DNA from: a virus
Strand: one strand, 5' to 3'
DNA length: 50,072 nt
IMG/VR virus record: IMGVR_UViG_3300031673_000078
Location: 1-50,072 of that record
Of the stretch, positions 6,817 through 13,400 are shown in pieces (within the stretch, counting starts at the first letter, position 1; each line of letters begins with the position of its first letter). Made by a program: the position numbers and the translations under genes. The notes beneath the pieces were generated by a model, which was not told where the DNA came from, searched no databases, and saw nothing but the letters and a program-made list of their open reading frames with translations.

Positions 6817-6956
6817 AGATCATCCTCATTGAAGTACCCGAACGGGGTAATGTTGCACCACATATCAATGCAACATATCCCGATGATCATCGGGATAAAA
6901 CAAACCACAATGATCGGGGCGAGAAAAATCTTATAGGTCAGTTCAATCTTAGACAT
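6813..6956 (-). CDS. Single-pass membrane peptide, 47 aa
   Basis: ATG 6956 to TGA 6813-6815, the latter overlapping the next GTG start. Short polar N-terminus (MSKIELTYK), then a strongly hydrophobic stretch of about 21 residues (IFLAPIIVVCFIPMIIGICC), then a polar tail with two more cysteines. This is a typical small membrane protein. Its coding sequence contains two adjacent inverted repeats at 6851-6897. Function unknown. Confidence 0.62.
   Translation of the reverse strand: MSKIELTYKIFLAPIIVVCFIPMIIGICCIDMWCNITPFGYFNEDDL
6851..6897. repeat. Adjacent inverted repeats, including a perfect 22-bp palindrome
   Basis: TGTTGCA (6851-6857) pairs with TGCAACA (6869-6875). It is followed without a gap by a perfect 22-bp palindrome at 6876-6897 whose centre is CCCGATGATCATCGGG. 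Both lie inside the membrane-peptide gene. Possible roles are operator, recombination site or mRNA structure. Confidence 0.8.
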
Positions 6957-7332
6957 CCTTCTTTTTTTCTTTTCCATCCTTCACTCCTTCTGTTTCCGCT
7001 GGCTCCAATGGAAACATCGGTAAGCTCTCGACCATCACGTTCCTATCGTCGATGTAAAGATGAGCGAATGGTTTCACTGATTTACTCTGTCCGAACGCTG
7101 AGTTCTTTATCTCTCGAACATCGTCGTTGACTGCATCTGGAATGAGGCCGTGATCCAAACACCAATCAATCGCCTCACTCAAGTGATCTCCTGCCCTACA
7201 GGTGAAAAGAATAAACTTATGGCCGTATGCTTTTGCATCCTTAATGAACTCCACCGTCTTCACAATGGGTTCACCTATCGCAGGAAACTTATGCTCAACG
7301 AGAGTACCGTCAAAATCACAGGCAATTATCAT
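6949..7332 (-). CDS. HAD-superfamily phosphatase, 127 aa
   Basis: HAD enzymes hydrolyse phosphoesters through an aspartyl-phosphate. Motif I is at the N-terminus (IIACDFDGTLV, nucleophile Asp at residue 6). A motif II-like threonine lies in ILFTCRAGD, and IDDRN near residue 92 is a motif IV-type acidic pair. The fold has only a minimal cap. Phage HADs of this size are often polynucleotide or nucleotide phosphatases; the substrate here is unknown. ATG 7332 overlaps the upstream stop. Confidence 0.8.
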   Translation of the reverse strand: MIIACDFDGTLVEHKFPAIGEPIVKTVEFIKDAKAYGHKFILFTCRAGDHLSEAIDWCLDHGLIPDAVNDDVREIKNSAFGQSKSVKPFAHLYIDDRNVMVESLPMFPLEPAETEGVKDGKEKKKDV

Positions 7333-7571
7333 CTCGCTCCTTCTGGATTTGCCATCCTCGGTGGGAAGTCATCATCATCCAGATCAAACTTAGATGTCTC
7401 TTTGAAGTCTCCACACCAGTCATCATACTTGGTTACTGGAAATCTGGGGCTACCGCTACCAGGGCGAGGGGCATTCTTCCTGCAATGCCCTTCGTGCTCG
7501 CCCCGAATATTGGCAGGATCCCAGTAAGTACACGCACTGCATCTCGCATCCTTCAAGGGATTCTCTTCCAT
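7329..7571 (-). CDS. Cys-rich hypothetical phage protein, 80 aa
   Basis: Pattern CSACTYWDPA near residue 11, a single C near residue 30 (HCRKNAP) and WCGDF near residue 53. This spacing of four cysteines with the CRKNAP and DDWCGDF motifs matches a family of small phage and bacterial zinc proteins of unknown function that I recognise by pattern. The C-terminus is acidic. ATGA overlap with the HAD gene suggests co-translation. Confidence 0.72.
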   Translation of the reverse strand: MEENPLKDARCSACTYWDPANIRGEHEGHCRKNAPRPGSGSPRFPVTKYDDWCGDFKETSKFDLDDDDFPPRMANPEGAR

Positions 7572-7582
7572 CGCTCACCCCT

Positions 7583-7729
7583 CTACTTCATCTTGCGGAT
7601 GAGCTTGTAAAACTCTCCTGCGAAGAGAGTGTTGATTACCTTGAGAACCTCTGATATCTGGGCAATAGAGATCTCTTTCTTCTTGCCTTCGAGCTTGGCT
7701 ACCTTCTTTGCAAAGTCTGTAATCTTCAT
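7583..7729 (-). CDS. Small helical protein, 48 aa
   Basis: ATG 7729 is preceded by an ideal AGGAGGAAGTT site. The product begins MKITDFAKKVAKLEGKK and contains ISIAQISEVLKVINTLFAGE, a compact helical unit ending FYKLIRKMK. Peptides with this IAQISEVLKVIN-type core are common in tailed phages, with unknown function. TAG at 7583 is 12 bases before the next start. Confidence 0.68.
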   Translation of the reverse strand: MKITDFAKKVAKLEGKKKEISIAQISEVLKVINTLFAGEFYKLIRKMK

Positions 7730-7770
7730 AACTTCCTCCTTTTATTGGGTTTATATCAAATACTAAAATG

Positions 7771-7793
7771 TCCTAATTGATACTAAATTAGGA
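7771..7793 (-). terminator. Hairpin after the vWA gene
   Basis: Arms TCCTAATT (7771-7778) and AATTAGGA (7786-7793), 8 bp, one base beyond the stop codon. Only a short T-rich stretch (CATTTTAG) follows, so it is either a weak intrinsic terminator or a 3'-end stabilising hairpin. Confidence 0.45.
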
Positions 7794-7794
7794 G

Positions 7795-8490
7795 TTACGC
7801 TTTCGAGGAGACAGCCAACCCCTGCTCCATCTCTTCCTTTTCGTCGTCAAAGAACCCAACTGAGGCTTTGCCGACCTCTGCGCTTGAGCAGTATGCCGTC
7901 GTTGCCCGTGCAAGATTCCCGAAGACTTTCTTGGTTTTCTTCTGGTCGTAGTTCACCACGTTGGACATATTCATTCCCAGCTTCATCCCAACCTCATAAG
8001 AATCCTGGTTGGCTCCCAGGTAAACGAATGTCCAGCCGTCCTTCTCTTTCTTCTTAATGAGATCGAAGATCTTGTCCCTGGTGTATTCCTTTGAACAATT
8101 TTCTTCCCCGTCAGTCATAATCACGACAAGGACATTCTTGTTCTTTAACCAAGTCGGAGACTCTTCGTAACAGATTGTCTTTCCAATGGCATCGTAAAGC
8201 GGAGTCATTCCATCTGGCCTGTATGTTTGATCCGTCAACTTCTTGACTACCTTAATGTCCTTTTTGTTAAAAGTGAACTTCGTCCCGATTGAATTGAATC
8301 TTGTCAGGGTAAAAAGAATCTTTCCCTTCTCCCTATCCTTCTTCAGAGTATCAAGATATTCATTGAACCCTGAGATCGTCGCACCCTTCACGCAAGACAT
8401 CGAGGCTGTCTCGTCGAGAATGAATTTCACAAGCGTTGTCTTTCTCCTATTGCTTACTGCTTTCTTCTGCTTCTGCTTTGCTAGTTCCAT
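7795..8490 (-). CDS. von Willebrand factor A domain protein, 231 aa
   Basis: vWA domains bind a divalent metal through the MIDAS and mediate protein-protein contacts. The first MIDAS element is a variant, DETASM (in FILDETASMSC), with Thr in place of the usual first Ser. DGMTPLYDAIG supplies the threonine and VIMTDGEENCS the aspartate. The C-terminal 60 residues are outside the domain. ATG 8490 follows AGGAGGATAAG. It has its own 3' hairpin, so it may end a transcript. Its partner is unknown; no AAA+ MoxR gene is adjacent. Confidence 0.8.
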   Translation of the reverse strand: MELAKQKQKKAVSNRRKTTLVKFILDETASMSCVKGATISGFNEYLDTLKKDREKGKILFTLTRFNSIGTKFTFNKKDIKVVKKLTDQTYRPDGMTPLYDAIGKTICYEESPTWLKNKNVLVVIMTDGEENCSKEYTRDKIFDLIKKKEKDGWTFVYLGANQDSYEVGMKLGMNMSNVVNYDQKKTKKVFGNLARATTAYCSSAEVGKASVGFFDDEKEEMEQGLAVSSKA

Positions 8491-8503
8491 CTTATCCTCC
8501 TGA

Positions 8504-8740
8504 TTAAGTCTTCTGTTTAATTTTCCCGTCACACCAATCAGCTAAATCAATTAACCCGAACAAATCTCCTCGAACGTGTCCATATCCATCGATGTAACCA
8601 ACCCATTCATCCTTCATCAATTCATCTCCGTCCCCTGTCTTAATCCTCCCCTTCTCATCATAAAGAAATCCCTCGTCATCAACCTTCAACTCCAGAGTTT
8701 TCAATATGAAATCCTTAACGTTTTCATCAAACGTAATCAT
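8504..8740 (-). CDS. Acidic hypothetical protein, 78 aa
   Basis: Start MITFDENVKDFIL at 8740 follows GAGGGAAG at normal spacing; several ATGs upstream in frame lie within the previous gene. The protein is acidic with a repeated Gly-Asp pattern (GDGDELMKDEWVGYIDGYGHVRGD) and ends DGKIKQKT. Function unknown. Confidence 0.62.
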   Translation of the reverse strand: MITFDENVKDFILKTLELKVDDEGFLYDEKGRIKTGDGDELMKDEWVGYIDGYGHVRGDLFGLIDLADWCDGKIKQKT

Positions 8741-8759
8741 TGGCTTCCCTCGTATCATT

Positions 8760-9308
8760 TTAACTGTCACCGTCATTAACATTACCATTCAAAAGAAACT
8801 CATCAAGTGCCATCCAGATCTTTGGATACTTGAATGGCAAATGGAAGTAAGTCAGCATCTCCAGCTTTGCTTTCCACTTCGGCCAGCCCTGAATCACAAT
8901 CCGATAAACCGCACAAAAGTATCCAGTCCTGTCTGCTCCGCCCTGGCATCTCACAAGGAACGGACGATCCTTATCGATGGCGATCCCTCTCATAAACTCA
9001 ATCATCTCTCTCGTCATATTAACCGTCGGCCCCTTCGTCCCACTGAAGTAATCCCAGATCTTAATCACCTTCAGCTCACCCGAATCAATCAATGGCTGGA
9101 TGTCCTCATCATACCTATCCTCAAGATTGATCATTGTCTTAAGACCGTAGTTATTCATCAGGTATCGAATGAAATATCCCGAAGGCCAGCGACACCGCAT
9201 CAAGCGTGGCCATTGATCGTTGTAATCCACCACTCCAAAATTAAACCAAATCCTTTTGAAATGTGGATACAGCACTTCCCAATTCCACCACTTATTGAAT
9301 CTCCCCAT
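8760..9308 (-). CDS. Protein-tyrosine/dual-specificity-like phosphatase, 182 aa
   Basis: The CX5R signature is complete: RCQGGADRTG with nucleophile Cys121 and phosphate-binding Arg127, followed by a helix as in the cysteine-phosphatase fold. The preceding part (LKTMINLEDRYDEDIQP) fits the typical first strand and helix, and residues about 84-90 (IWDYFSG) could supply the general-acid Asp. Such enzymes dephosphorylate phosphotyrosine, RNA caps or phosphoinositides. In a phage, host-protein or RNA 5'-end targets are conceivable but not shown. It overlaps the gene before it by 17 bases. Confidence 0.82.
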   Translation of the reverse strand: MGRFNKWWNWEVLYPHFKRIWFNFGVVDYNDQWPRLMRCRWPSGYFIRYLMNNYGLKTMINLEDRYDEDIQPLIDSGELKVIKIWDYFSGTKGPTVNMTREMIEFMRGIAIDKDRPFLVRCQGGADRTGYFCAVYRIVIQGWPKWKAKLEMLTYFHLPFKYPKIWMALDEFLLNGNVNDGDS

Positions 9309-9588
9309 CTTTCATCACCAATCCTTTCCCCCTGCATCTAGGGCACGGGACAACCTTATGTTTCTCTTCGTCAAAGAGCATCTGTCTCCTGAGCTTAAGC
9401 ATCTCGACAATGCCATCGGCATCCTCACCAAGAAGCTCACTGGCTCTTATCTTCACTTCCCCCTGATCCTTCAGCTTGCCCTCGTTGACTTCGTGGTCAA
9501 TCTTCATCCCCGAATTCATTCCACAAGTCCAGATCATATTAAAGACCTGATCTGTAAAGGTGCAATACTCAGGAATCTCTGGATTCAT
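9292..9588 (-). CDS. Hypothetical protein with C-terminal zinc knuckle, 98 aa
   Basis: Mostly helical; near the end is CPRCRGKG, the CxxCxGxG motif known from DnaJ-type zinc centres. Only one such motif is present, plus a lone Cys pair earlier (C9, C22), so the metal site would be partial. ATGA overlap with the upstream gene. Function unknown. Confidence 0.7.
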   Translation of the reverse strand: MNPEIPEYCTFTDQVFNMIWTCGMNSGMKIDHEVNEGKLKDQGEVKIRASELLGEDADGIVEMLKLRRQMLFDEEKHKVVPCPRCRGKGLVMKDGEIQ

Positions 9589-9899
9589 TTCGCACCTCGA
9601 AATCCAAAACTCAACTGGCCTGTATCAACCATCCTCTTCCGTTCCTTCTTCGTGATCTTCTTCTCACCCTTCTTCGCTGTCTTCCACGCCTTCTTCAGAA
9701 GGTTAGGCATCAGGTGAAGCTGCTCAAACATATCGCACAGGCTACTCAAACACCAGGGGCAGAAGTCCACTGGCAGCATCCCCATCTCTCCACTGATCCC
9801 ACCTTCAGCTTCGATATCAAAATCAGATGAACAGATAGCACACTTCCTGATACCATCAAAGACTGGCTCTGGCGGATTCTCTTTTTTCTTTTTCTTCAT
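9585..9899 (-). CDS. Zinc-ribbon hypothetical protein, 104 aa
   Basis: CAIC (about residue 20) and CPWC (about residue 47) form a classical two-knuckle zinc site flanked by a Lys-rich N-terminus (MKKKKKENPP) and a very basic C-terminus (KKGEKKITKKERKR). GAAGAGG precedes the ATG. The basic tails suggest nucleic acid binding, by inference. Its first 44 bases overlap the end of the nuclease-like gene upstream. Confidence 0.7.
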   Translation of the reverse strand: MKKKKKENPPEPVFDGIRKCAICSSDFDIEAEGGISGEMGMLPVDFCPWCLSSLCDMFEQLHLMPNLLKKAWKTAKKGEKKITKKERKRMVDTGQLSFGFRGAK

Positions 9900-10374
9900 C
9901 TTGAAACCTCTTCTGTAAAATTCCTATAATCTTTGACGACATCCTCATACACAACTTCTTCCGCAGCCTGTCGCTATAGCCGTCGTGAAGTGATCTCGCT
10001 GTCCTCCTGATCAGGATCGAGCCACCATACGGATTGTTCTCTGAGCATTGGATCACACCGTATTTCGGATTGATTTTCTCAACCCACTTGATTGCCTCGT
10101 CGACAAGATCCTCTGGGACACAGATAGAGAACTTGTTAGGAATCCTGTCTGTCCTTTTGAAATTCTGATAGGCGTTGTGCTTGAACTTCTTAGTCTCGTT
10201 GACCGTCAGGTCGTACTTAGATATCTTAATCTCAATCTCGTGAATCTCTTTGCCATTGTCCACCAGCACATCCGCATTGCCACCGTACACCCACGCTTCA
10301 TCGATAGCGAAGCACTGCCTGCGGAATCTGTAATAGCACATCAACGCCGTCTTAATTACTTCTGACTTCTTCAT
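9856..10374 (-). CDS. PD-(D/E)XK nuclease-like protein, 172 aa
   Basis: Start MKKSEVIKTALM at 10374 behind GGTGGAAGG; the longer frame upstream is an overlap with the neighbour. The segment CFAIDEAWVYGGNADVLV, then EIHEIEIKISKYDL, places Asp and ExK residues on adjacent strands as in PD-(D/E)XK nucleases and MmcB-like repair proteins. This suggests a metal-dependent DNase or a derivative, but the catalytic assignment is inference. The C-terminal basic helix overlaps the next gene. Confidence 0.68.
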   Translation of the reverse strand: MKKSEVIKTALMCYYRFRRQCFAIDEAWVYGGNADVLVDNGKEIHEIEIKISKYDLTVNETKKFKHNAYQNFKRTDRIPNKFSICVPEDLVDEAIKWVEKINPKYGVIQCSENNPYGGSILIRRTARSLHDGYSDRLRKKLCMRMSSKIIGILQKRFQDEEKEKRESARASL

Positions 10375-10546
10375 CCTTCCACCATATCTTGCACCGCCTA
10401 CAGATGTTCTTGGGGTACTTGTAATTAGCCCACCACGGGCTGTTCTGGGAATACCAGTCAAACCATCTGTGCCAGAGATTGCACCAGCTCCACCACTTCG
10501 GCTTTCTGTTCTCCCACTTCTTTTCAAGTTCAATCCATCTAGCCAT
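10352..10546 (-). CDS. Trp-rich zinc protein, 64 aa
   Basis: Sequence MARWIELEKKWENRKPKWWSW has many tryptophans, and ICRRCKIWW near the C-terminus is a CxxC knuckle paired with an earlier Cys. The start is odd: ATG 10546 lies only seven bases after the U-run of a strong terminator and lacks a Shine-Dalgarno site. A GTG at 10591 is in frame but would place the terminator inside the gene. Function unknown. Confidence 0.58.
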   Translation of the reverse strand: MARWIELEKKWENRKPKWWSWCNLWHRWFDWYSQNSPWWANYKYPKNICRRCKIWWKDEEVRSN

Positions 10547-10552
10547 AGACAC

Positions 10553-10581
10553 AAAAAGGGAGAGCCGTTTCCAGCTCTCCC
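10553..10581 (-). terminator. Intrinsic terminator after the SprT-like gene
   Basis: Perfect 8-bp stem GGGAGAGC/GCTCTCCC (10574-10581 with 10558-10565 on the plus strand) with an 8-base loop, followed on the minus strand by TTTTT (10557-10553). Located 20 bases downstream of the stop at 10601. A textbook rho-independent terminator. Confidence 0.88.
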
Positions 10582-10600
10582 TTATCCTCACCAGATTGCT

Positions 10601-10993
10601 TTAGTTCTTCGGAAGCCACCGCTTGGCCCAGGTGTAGCTTTGCTTCAAAGCCTTCTTGAATGTCTTGCGGTGTCCACCCTTCCCGTATTTGAAATACTCC
10701 AGGTGATGTGCAAACTCGTGAACCACAGTCCCCAGGTTCGACACCTTCCCCAGTTTGATATAACCCTTCGCCAACTTCCGCCGACCTCCAAGAGGCACCC
10801 ATCCATATGAATACACTGGATGGTAGCAGCCTGCTCCGCCTCGGCGGAACGACTGCCTCACTTCTGCTGGCGGAGTCTTGAAGTGCCTGACCATCTTCTT
10901 TATGTACTTCTCCTGCTCCATCCTGTTGACCTCGATCTCTCGATACTGAGGCCAAGTCTCCTGTTCCCAGGAATATGTCTTGTAAGCTGGCAT
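10601..10993 (-). CDS. SprT-like zinc metallopeptidase domain protein, 130 aa
   Basis: Carries HEFAHHLEYFKYGKGGH near residues 90-106: an HExxH zinc site with a downstream His about ten residues later, as in SprT/Spartan-type peptidases that act on DNA-bound proteins. The following helix (FKKALKQSYTWAKRW) fits. It lacks a clear C-terminal zinc ribbon. AAGGGAGGTACGAG precedes the ATG and a strong terminator follows, so it ends a transcript with the gene at 11006. Confidence 0.78.
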   Translation of the reverse strand: MPAYKTYSWEQETWPQYREIEVNRMEQEKYIKKMVRHFKTPPAEVRQSFRRGGAGCYHPVYSYGWVPLGGRRKLAKGYIKLGKVSNLGTVVHEFAHHLEYFKYGKGGHRKTFKKALKQSYTWAKRWLPKN

Positions 10994-11005
10994 CTCGTAC
11001 CTCCC

Positions 11006-11206
11006 TTATATCCTGGTTACTTTTATGGTTTCGCCTTTGCCGATCTTGACCTCGTACATCCGTAAGATCTTGTCGCCAAGCGTCACCACAATAGTACCAA
11101 GCGGTTGAGATACGAACTTCATCTTCACATTCTTGCCTCCGCTTACAGAGACGTTGCACTTCACTGTCTTCTTCATCTTGAAGTTTGCTACTGGGTTTGT
11201 TGCCAT
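11006..11206 (-). CDS. Small beta-rich protein, 66 aa
   Basis: Starts MATNPVANFKMKKTVKCNV; GGAGG lies six bases before ATG 11206, favouring this over the ATG two codons earlier. The sequence alternates hydrophobic and basic residues, consistent with a small beta barrel. First gene after an extended -10 promoter, and followed by the SprT-like gene 12 bases on. Function unknown. Confidence 0.68.
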   Translation of the reverse strand: MATNPVANFKMKKTVKCNVSVSGGKNVKMKFVSQPLGTIVVTLGDKILRMYEVKIGKGETIKVTRI

Positions 11207-11262
11207 ATCCATCCTCCATCTTCGTTTTGATATTCAACCGAACCATTTCGATTGATGTGTAT

Positions 11263-11271
11263 ATTATATCA
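11263..11271 (-). promoter_or_regulatory. Extended -10 promoter
   Basis: On the minus strand the sequence TGATATAAT gives a perfect TATAAT (11263-11268) with the TGn extension. No good -35 is visible, as is usual for extended -10 promoters. It lies about 57 bases before the ATG at 11206. The other roughly 200 bases of the interval 11207-11467 contain only A/T-rich sequence and no convincing gene. Confidence 0.6.
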
Positions 11272-11467
11272 AATGAAGATTCTGCATATTGTCGTAAGTC
11301 CTTTAAACTCGTCGGGATTACGTCAATCTTCCGAGGAGAAAATAGTTCTTGGTGGCACTTTTTTGGTGTAATTTTGACCGAGAACATTGGAGTTACATCA
11401 ACCCTTTACCTTAGAAAAAAAAGTTTTCGACAATACAAAAAACAAAATATGACAATTCATCAACCCA

Positions 11468-11701
11468 TCAAAATCCCTTCATATCCATATCGCAGAATGG
11501 ACAGTGATGTGTCACCAAAGTTCCTCCGTAAACCATTCTTTTTGTAGGTTCCTGGAACTGACCACCACACGTCGGGCATTTATAATTAAACCGTGTCTCC
11601 GTGTAGGTTTCGTTCTGGCAATCAAAACACATCCCTGTCCTCTGCGAATCACCATCGCCTGTCGTAAATTGCATTCCGCACTTCAGACACTGGTTAAACA
11701 T
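11468..11701 (-). CDS. Multi-knuckle zinc protein, 77 aa
   Basis: Four CxxC motifs in 77 residues: CLKC at 5-8, CFDC at about 25, CPTC at about 42 and CPFC at about 68, enough for two zinc ribbons. ATG 11701 overlaps the upstream TAA (TAATG). Function unknown; double zinc ribbons of this sort often bind nucleic acid or RNA polymerase. Confidence 0.74.
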   Translation of the reverse strand: MFNQCLKCGMQFTTGDGDSQRTGMCFDCQNETYTETRFNYKCPTCGGQFQEPTKRMVYGGTLVTHHCPFCDMDMKGF

Positions 11702-11787
11702 TACTCAGTTTCCTTCTGTCTTTCCGCTAAACAGTTGTGATCATCTTCAACCCAACTACAGCAGAATTCGCAATACCATCCACTCAT
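11701..11787 (-). CDS. Tiny Cys/Trp protein, 28 aa
   Basis: ATG 11787 overlaps the TGA of the methyltransferase (ATGA) and its TAA overlaps the next ATG (TAATG). Sequence starts MSGWYCEFCCSWVEDDHNC, a CxxCC and HxC combination able to bind zinc. The two overlaps are the main support. Confidence 0.55.
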   Translation of the reverse strand: MSGWYCEFCCSWVEDDHNCLAERQKETE

Positions 11788-12410
11788 TTCATATCCTCTG
11801 GCTTCCAATCCATCGGAGCCTTTTCAATATGAACAATGATGTCATCCACCACATTCGTCATATACTTCAGAGCGAACTGCAGCGGAAAATAAACTGACTG
11901 TCCAGCAACCGATGGCCAGTTCGGAACTGTCTTGCCCTCGAACGCCATCTTGTTCTGAGCAATGAACTCCTGATTCGGATAGAACTCAAAGTTGATCTTG
12001 AAGTTCGTATGAATCCCGTAATGATCCAAGCCGTTGATCTCTCGCCAGTGTCTCAGGTAATAGAGAAATGCGTTCTCCGAGATTGCTTTGAGATGCGTTG
12101 GATCTTGCCAGCACCTGACTGAGTTGTAATAGGGAGCGATGATCTTTCCCTTGCCACCCATCTTCAAGATGCGGTGAACCTCCGTCATAAACTTAATCAG
12201 GTCGGGAACGTGTTCAATAACGTGGCTTACAAATATTTCATCCACCGACTCATCCTCGAACGGCCACGGAAACTTCCACAAATCGTGGACAATATCCACT
12301 CCTGGCATCTTAACAATATCGACTCCAGTAAACCCAGGCTGCTTCCTCTGACCACACCCCAAATCCAATCTAACCAATTCTTTAACTTTCTTCTTCACCT
12401 TCTTCTTCAT
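11784..12410 (-). CDS. Class I SAM-dependent methyltransferase, 208 aa
   Basis: Motif I is clear near the N-terminus: VRLDLGCGQRKQPGFTGVDI, with the Gly loop and an acidic residue after strand 2 (VDIV). SVDEIFVSHVIEHVPD and LKMGGKGKIIAP match motifs IV-VI of methyltransferase-11-type enzymes. The substrate is unknown; there is no DNA-methylase NPPY/DPPY motif, so a small molecule, protein or sugar target is more likely. ATG 12410 follows GGAGGATAGG. Confidence 0.82.
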   Translation of the reverse strand: MKKKVKKKVKELVRLDLGCGQRKQPGFTGVDIVKMPGVDIVHDLWKFPWPFEDESVDEIFVSHVIEHVPDLIKFMTEVHRILKMGGKGKIIAPYYNSVRCWQDPTHLKAISENAFLYYLRHWREINGLDHYGIHTNFKINFEFYPNQEFIAQNKMAFEGKTVPNWPSVAGQSVYFPLQFALKYMTNVVDDIIVHIEKAPMDWKPEDMK

Positions 12411-12420
12411 CCTATCCTCC

Positions 12421-12690
12421 TTACGCTGGTTCGACTGGTTGTGCTGGTGCCTCCATCTGAGGGTCAGCTTTCTTCTTCGATTTGATTTGCTTTTTCTCAA
12501 GAACATCATATGTCTGAAGCAGCTTTGGTATATCGCCAGATGACATCGACTTGAGATAGGTCTTGTGTTCATCACACACATCCGCAGTCAGCTTGACTGA
12601 GTGACGGTAAAATGAATTGGATGATCTTCCCACCGACTTCGTGAGCTTCCCACCGTTAGCGAAACAAATATCACAGACTCGAATTAACAT
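12421..12690 (-). CDS. Zinc-finger protein, 89 aa
   Basis: N-terminal CDIC (residues 6-9) and later CDEH (about residue 39) make a C2-CH zinc site like those of small phage and mycobacterial proteins starting with CDICFA. The tail is Lys- then Pro/Ala-rich. GAGGAGGAAACCAAA precedes the ATG, and the first bases overlap the sigma-factor gene. It may act with the sigma factor, by context only. Confidence 0.7.
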   Translation of the reverse strand: MLIRVCDICFANGGKLTKSVGRSSNSFYRHSVKLTADVCDEHKTYLKSMSSGDIPKLLQTYDVLEKKQIKSKKKADPQMEAPAQPVEPA

Positions 12691-13400
12691 TTTGGTTTCC
12701 TCCTCTCTCTTAATTTACTTGAACAATAAATTGGTTCTTTATAATTCAAATCACCTATTGCTACAATTCTCTTCATCTTCAAAACGGCAACTTTAATTCG
12801 ATTGGAGATAGAACATTGTTTAACACCTTCTTTCCTGGCGAGCTCTGCCGTCGTCATCTCACCGTAAATACTTTGTCTTATAGTGTTGTACTCCAGTCGA
12901 GTAATAATCCCTCTCTTCAAGAACTCATCCAAATCGAACATCACATAGGGGCTGACCTTAAACTCAACTTCCAGCCCCTTGACAAGCCTTCCGCAATCCT
13001 CAATATCCACAAGCTCGTTCTTGTGTTCCTTGCTCAGGTATCTGTAAGCCTGCTTAATCGCTGCAATAATATACGAAGAGATGATCGCTGGAATCTTATT
13101 GGGATCTTCGTTTGGATTAACCTTCTTCACTGCATCATGCAGGCCAACGATAGCGGTGTGATAGATGTCGTTGATCTCCACCTTCTCCATAAACTTATAC
13201 CGTCTCCTAAGTTGCCTGACCAATCTCACAACCAGGTTGTCTACACAAAAGAGAACCATCTCAAAATCCTGGCTCTTCCCAGTCTTATGGTATTTATCAA
13301 TGAGCTGCTTGACGTGGCTGTTGAGGTAAAAATTCTTCCTCTGAAACTTCTGCCTCTGCTTGGCTGTTGACCATTCCTTTTTAATCGGCTTCTTCTTCAT
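12684..13400 (-). CDS. Phage sigma factor, gp55-like, 238 aa
   Basis: Sigma factors direct RNA polymerase to promoters. A region-2-like helix set (INDIYHTAIVGLHDAVKKVN through SSYIIAAIKQAYRYLSKE, about residues 75-125) is followed by a region-4-like helix-turn-helix (TTAELARKEGVKQCSISNRI, about 188-207). Overall length matches T4 gp55-type late sigma factors. It overlaps the terminase by ATGA and is followed by small zinc proteins. Late-gene activation is a reasonable inference. Confidence 0.75.
   Translation of the reverse strand: MKKKPIKKEWSTAKQRQKFQRKNFYLNSHVKQLIDKYHKTGKSQDFEMVLFCVDNLVVRLVRQLRRRYKFMEKVEINDIYHTAIVGLHDAVKKVNPNEDPNKIPAIISSYIIAAIKQAYRYLSKEHKNELVDIEDCGRLVKGLEVEFKVSPYVMFDLDEFLKRGIITRLEYNTIRQSIYGEMTTAELARKEGVKQCSISNRIKVAVLKMKRIVAIGDLNYKEPIYCSSKLRERRKPKC

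Noticed and set aside
7795-8490. vWA plus MoxR defence pair
   Set aside because: There is no MoxR-type AAA+ gene next to the vWA protein.
9856-10554. Extended 232-codon reading of the nuclease-like gene
   Set aside because: The first 60 codons are Arg/Gly/Ser-rich and shadow the Trp-rich zinc gene; the internal ATG at 10374 has a ribosome binding site.
10539-11387. Long minus-strand ORF of 282 codons
   Set aside because: It covers the SprT-like and beta-rich genes in another frame; those have a clear HExxH motif, ribosome binding sites and a terminator. The long ORF has no recognisable domain.
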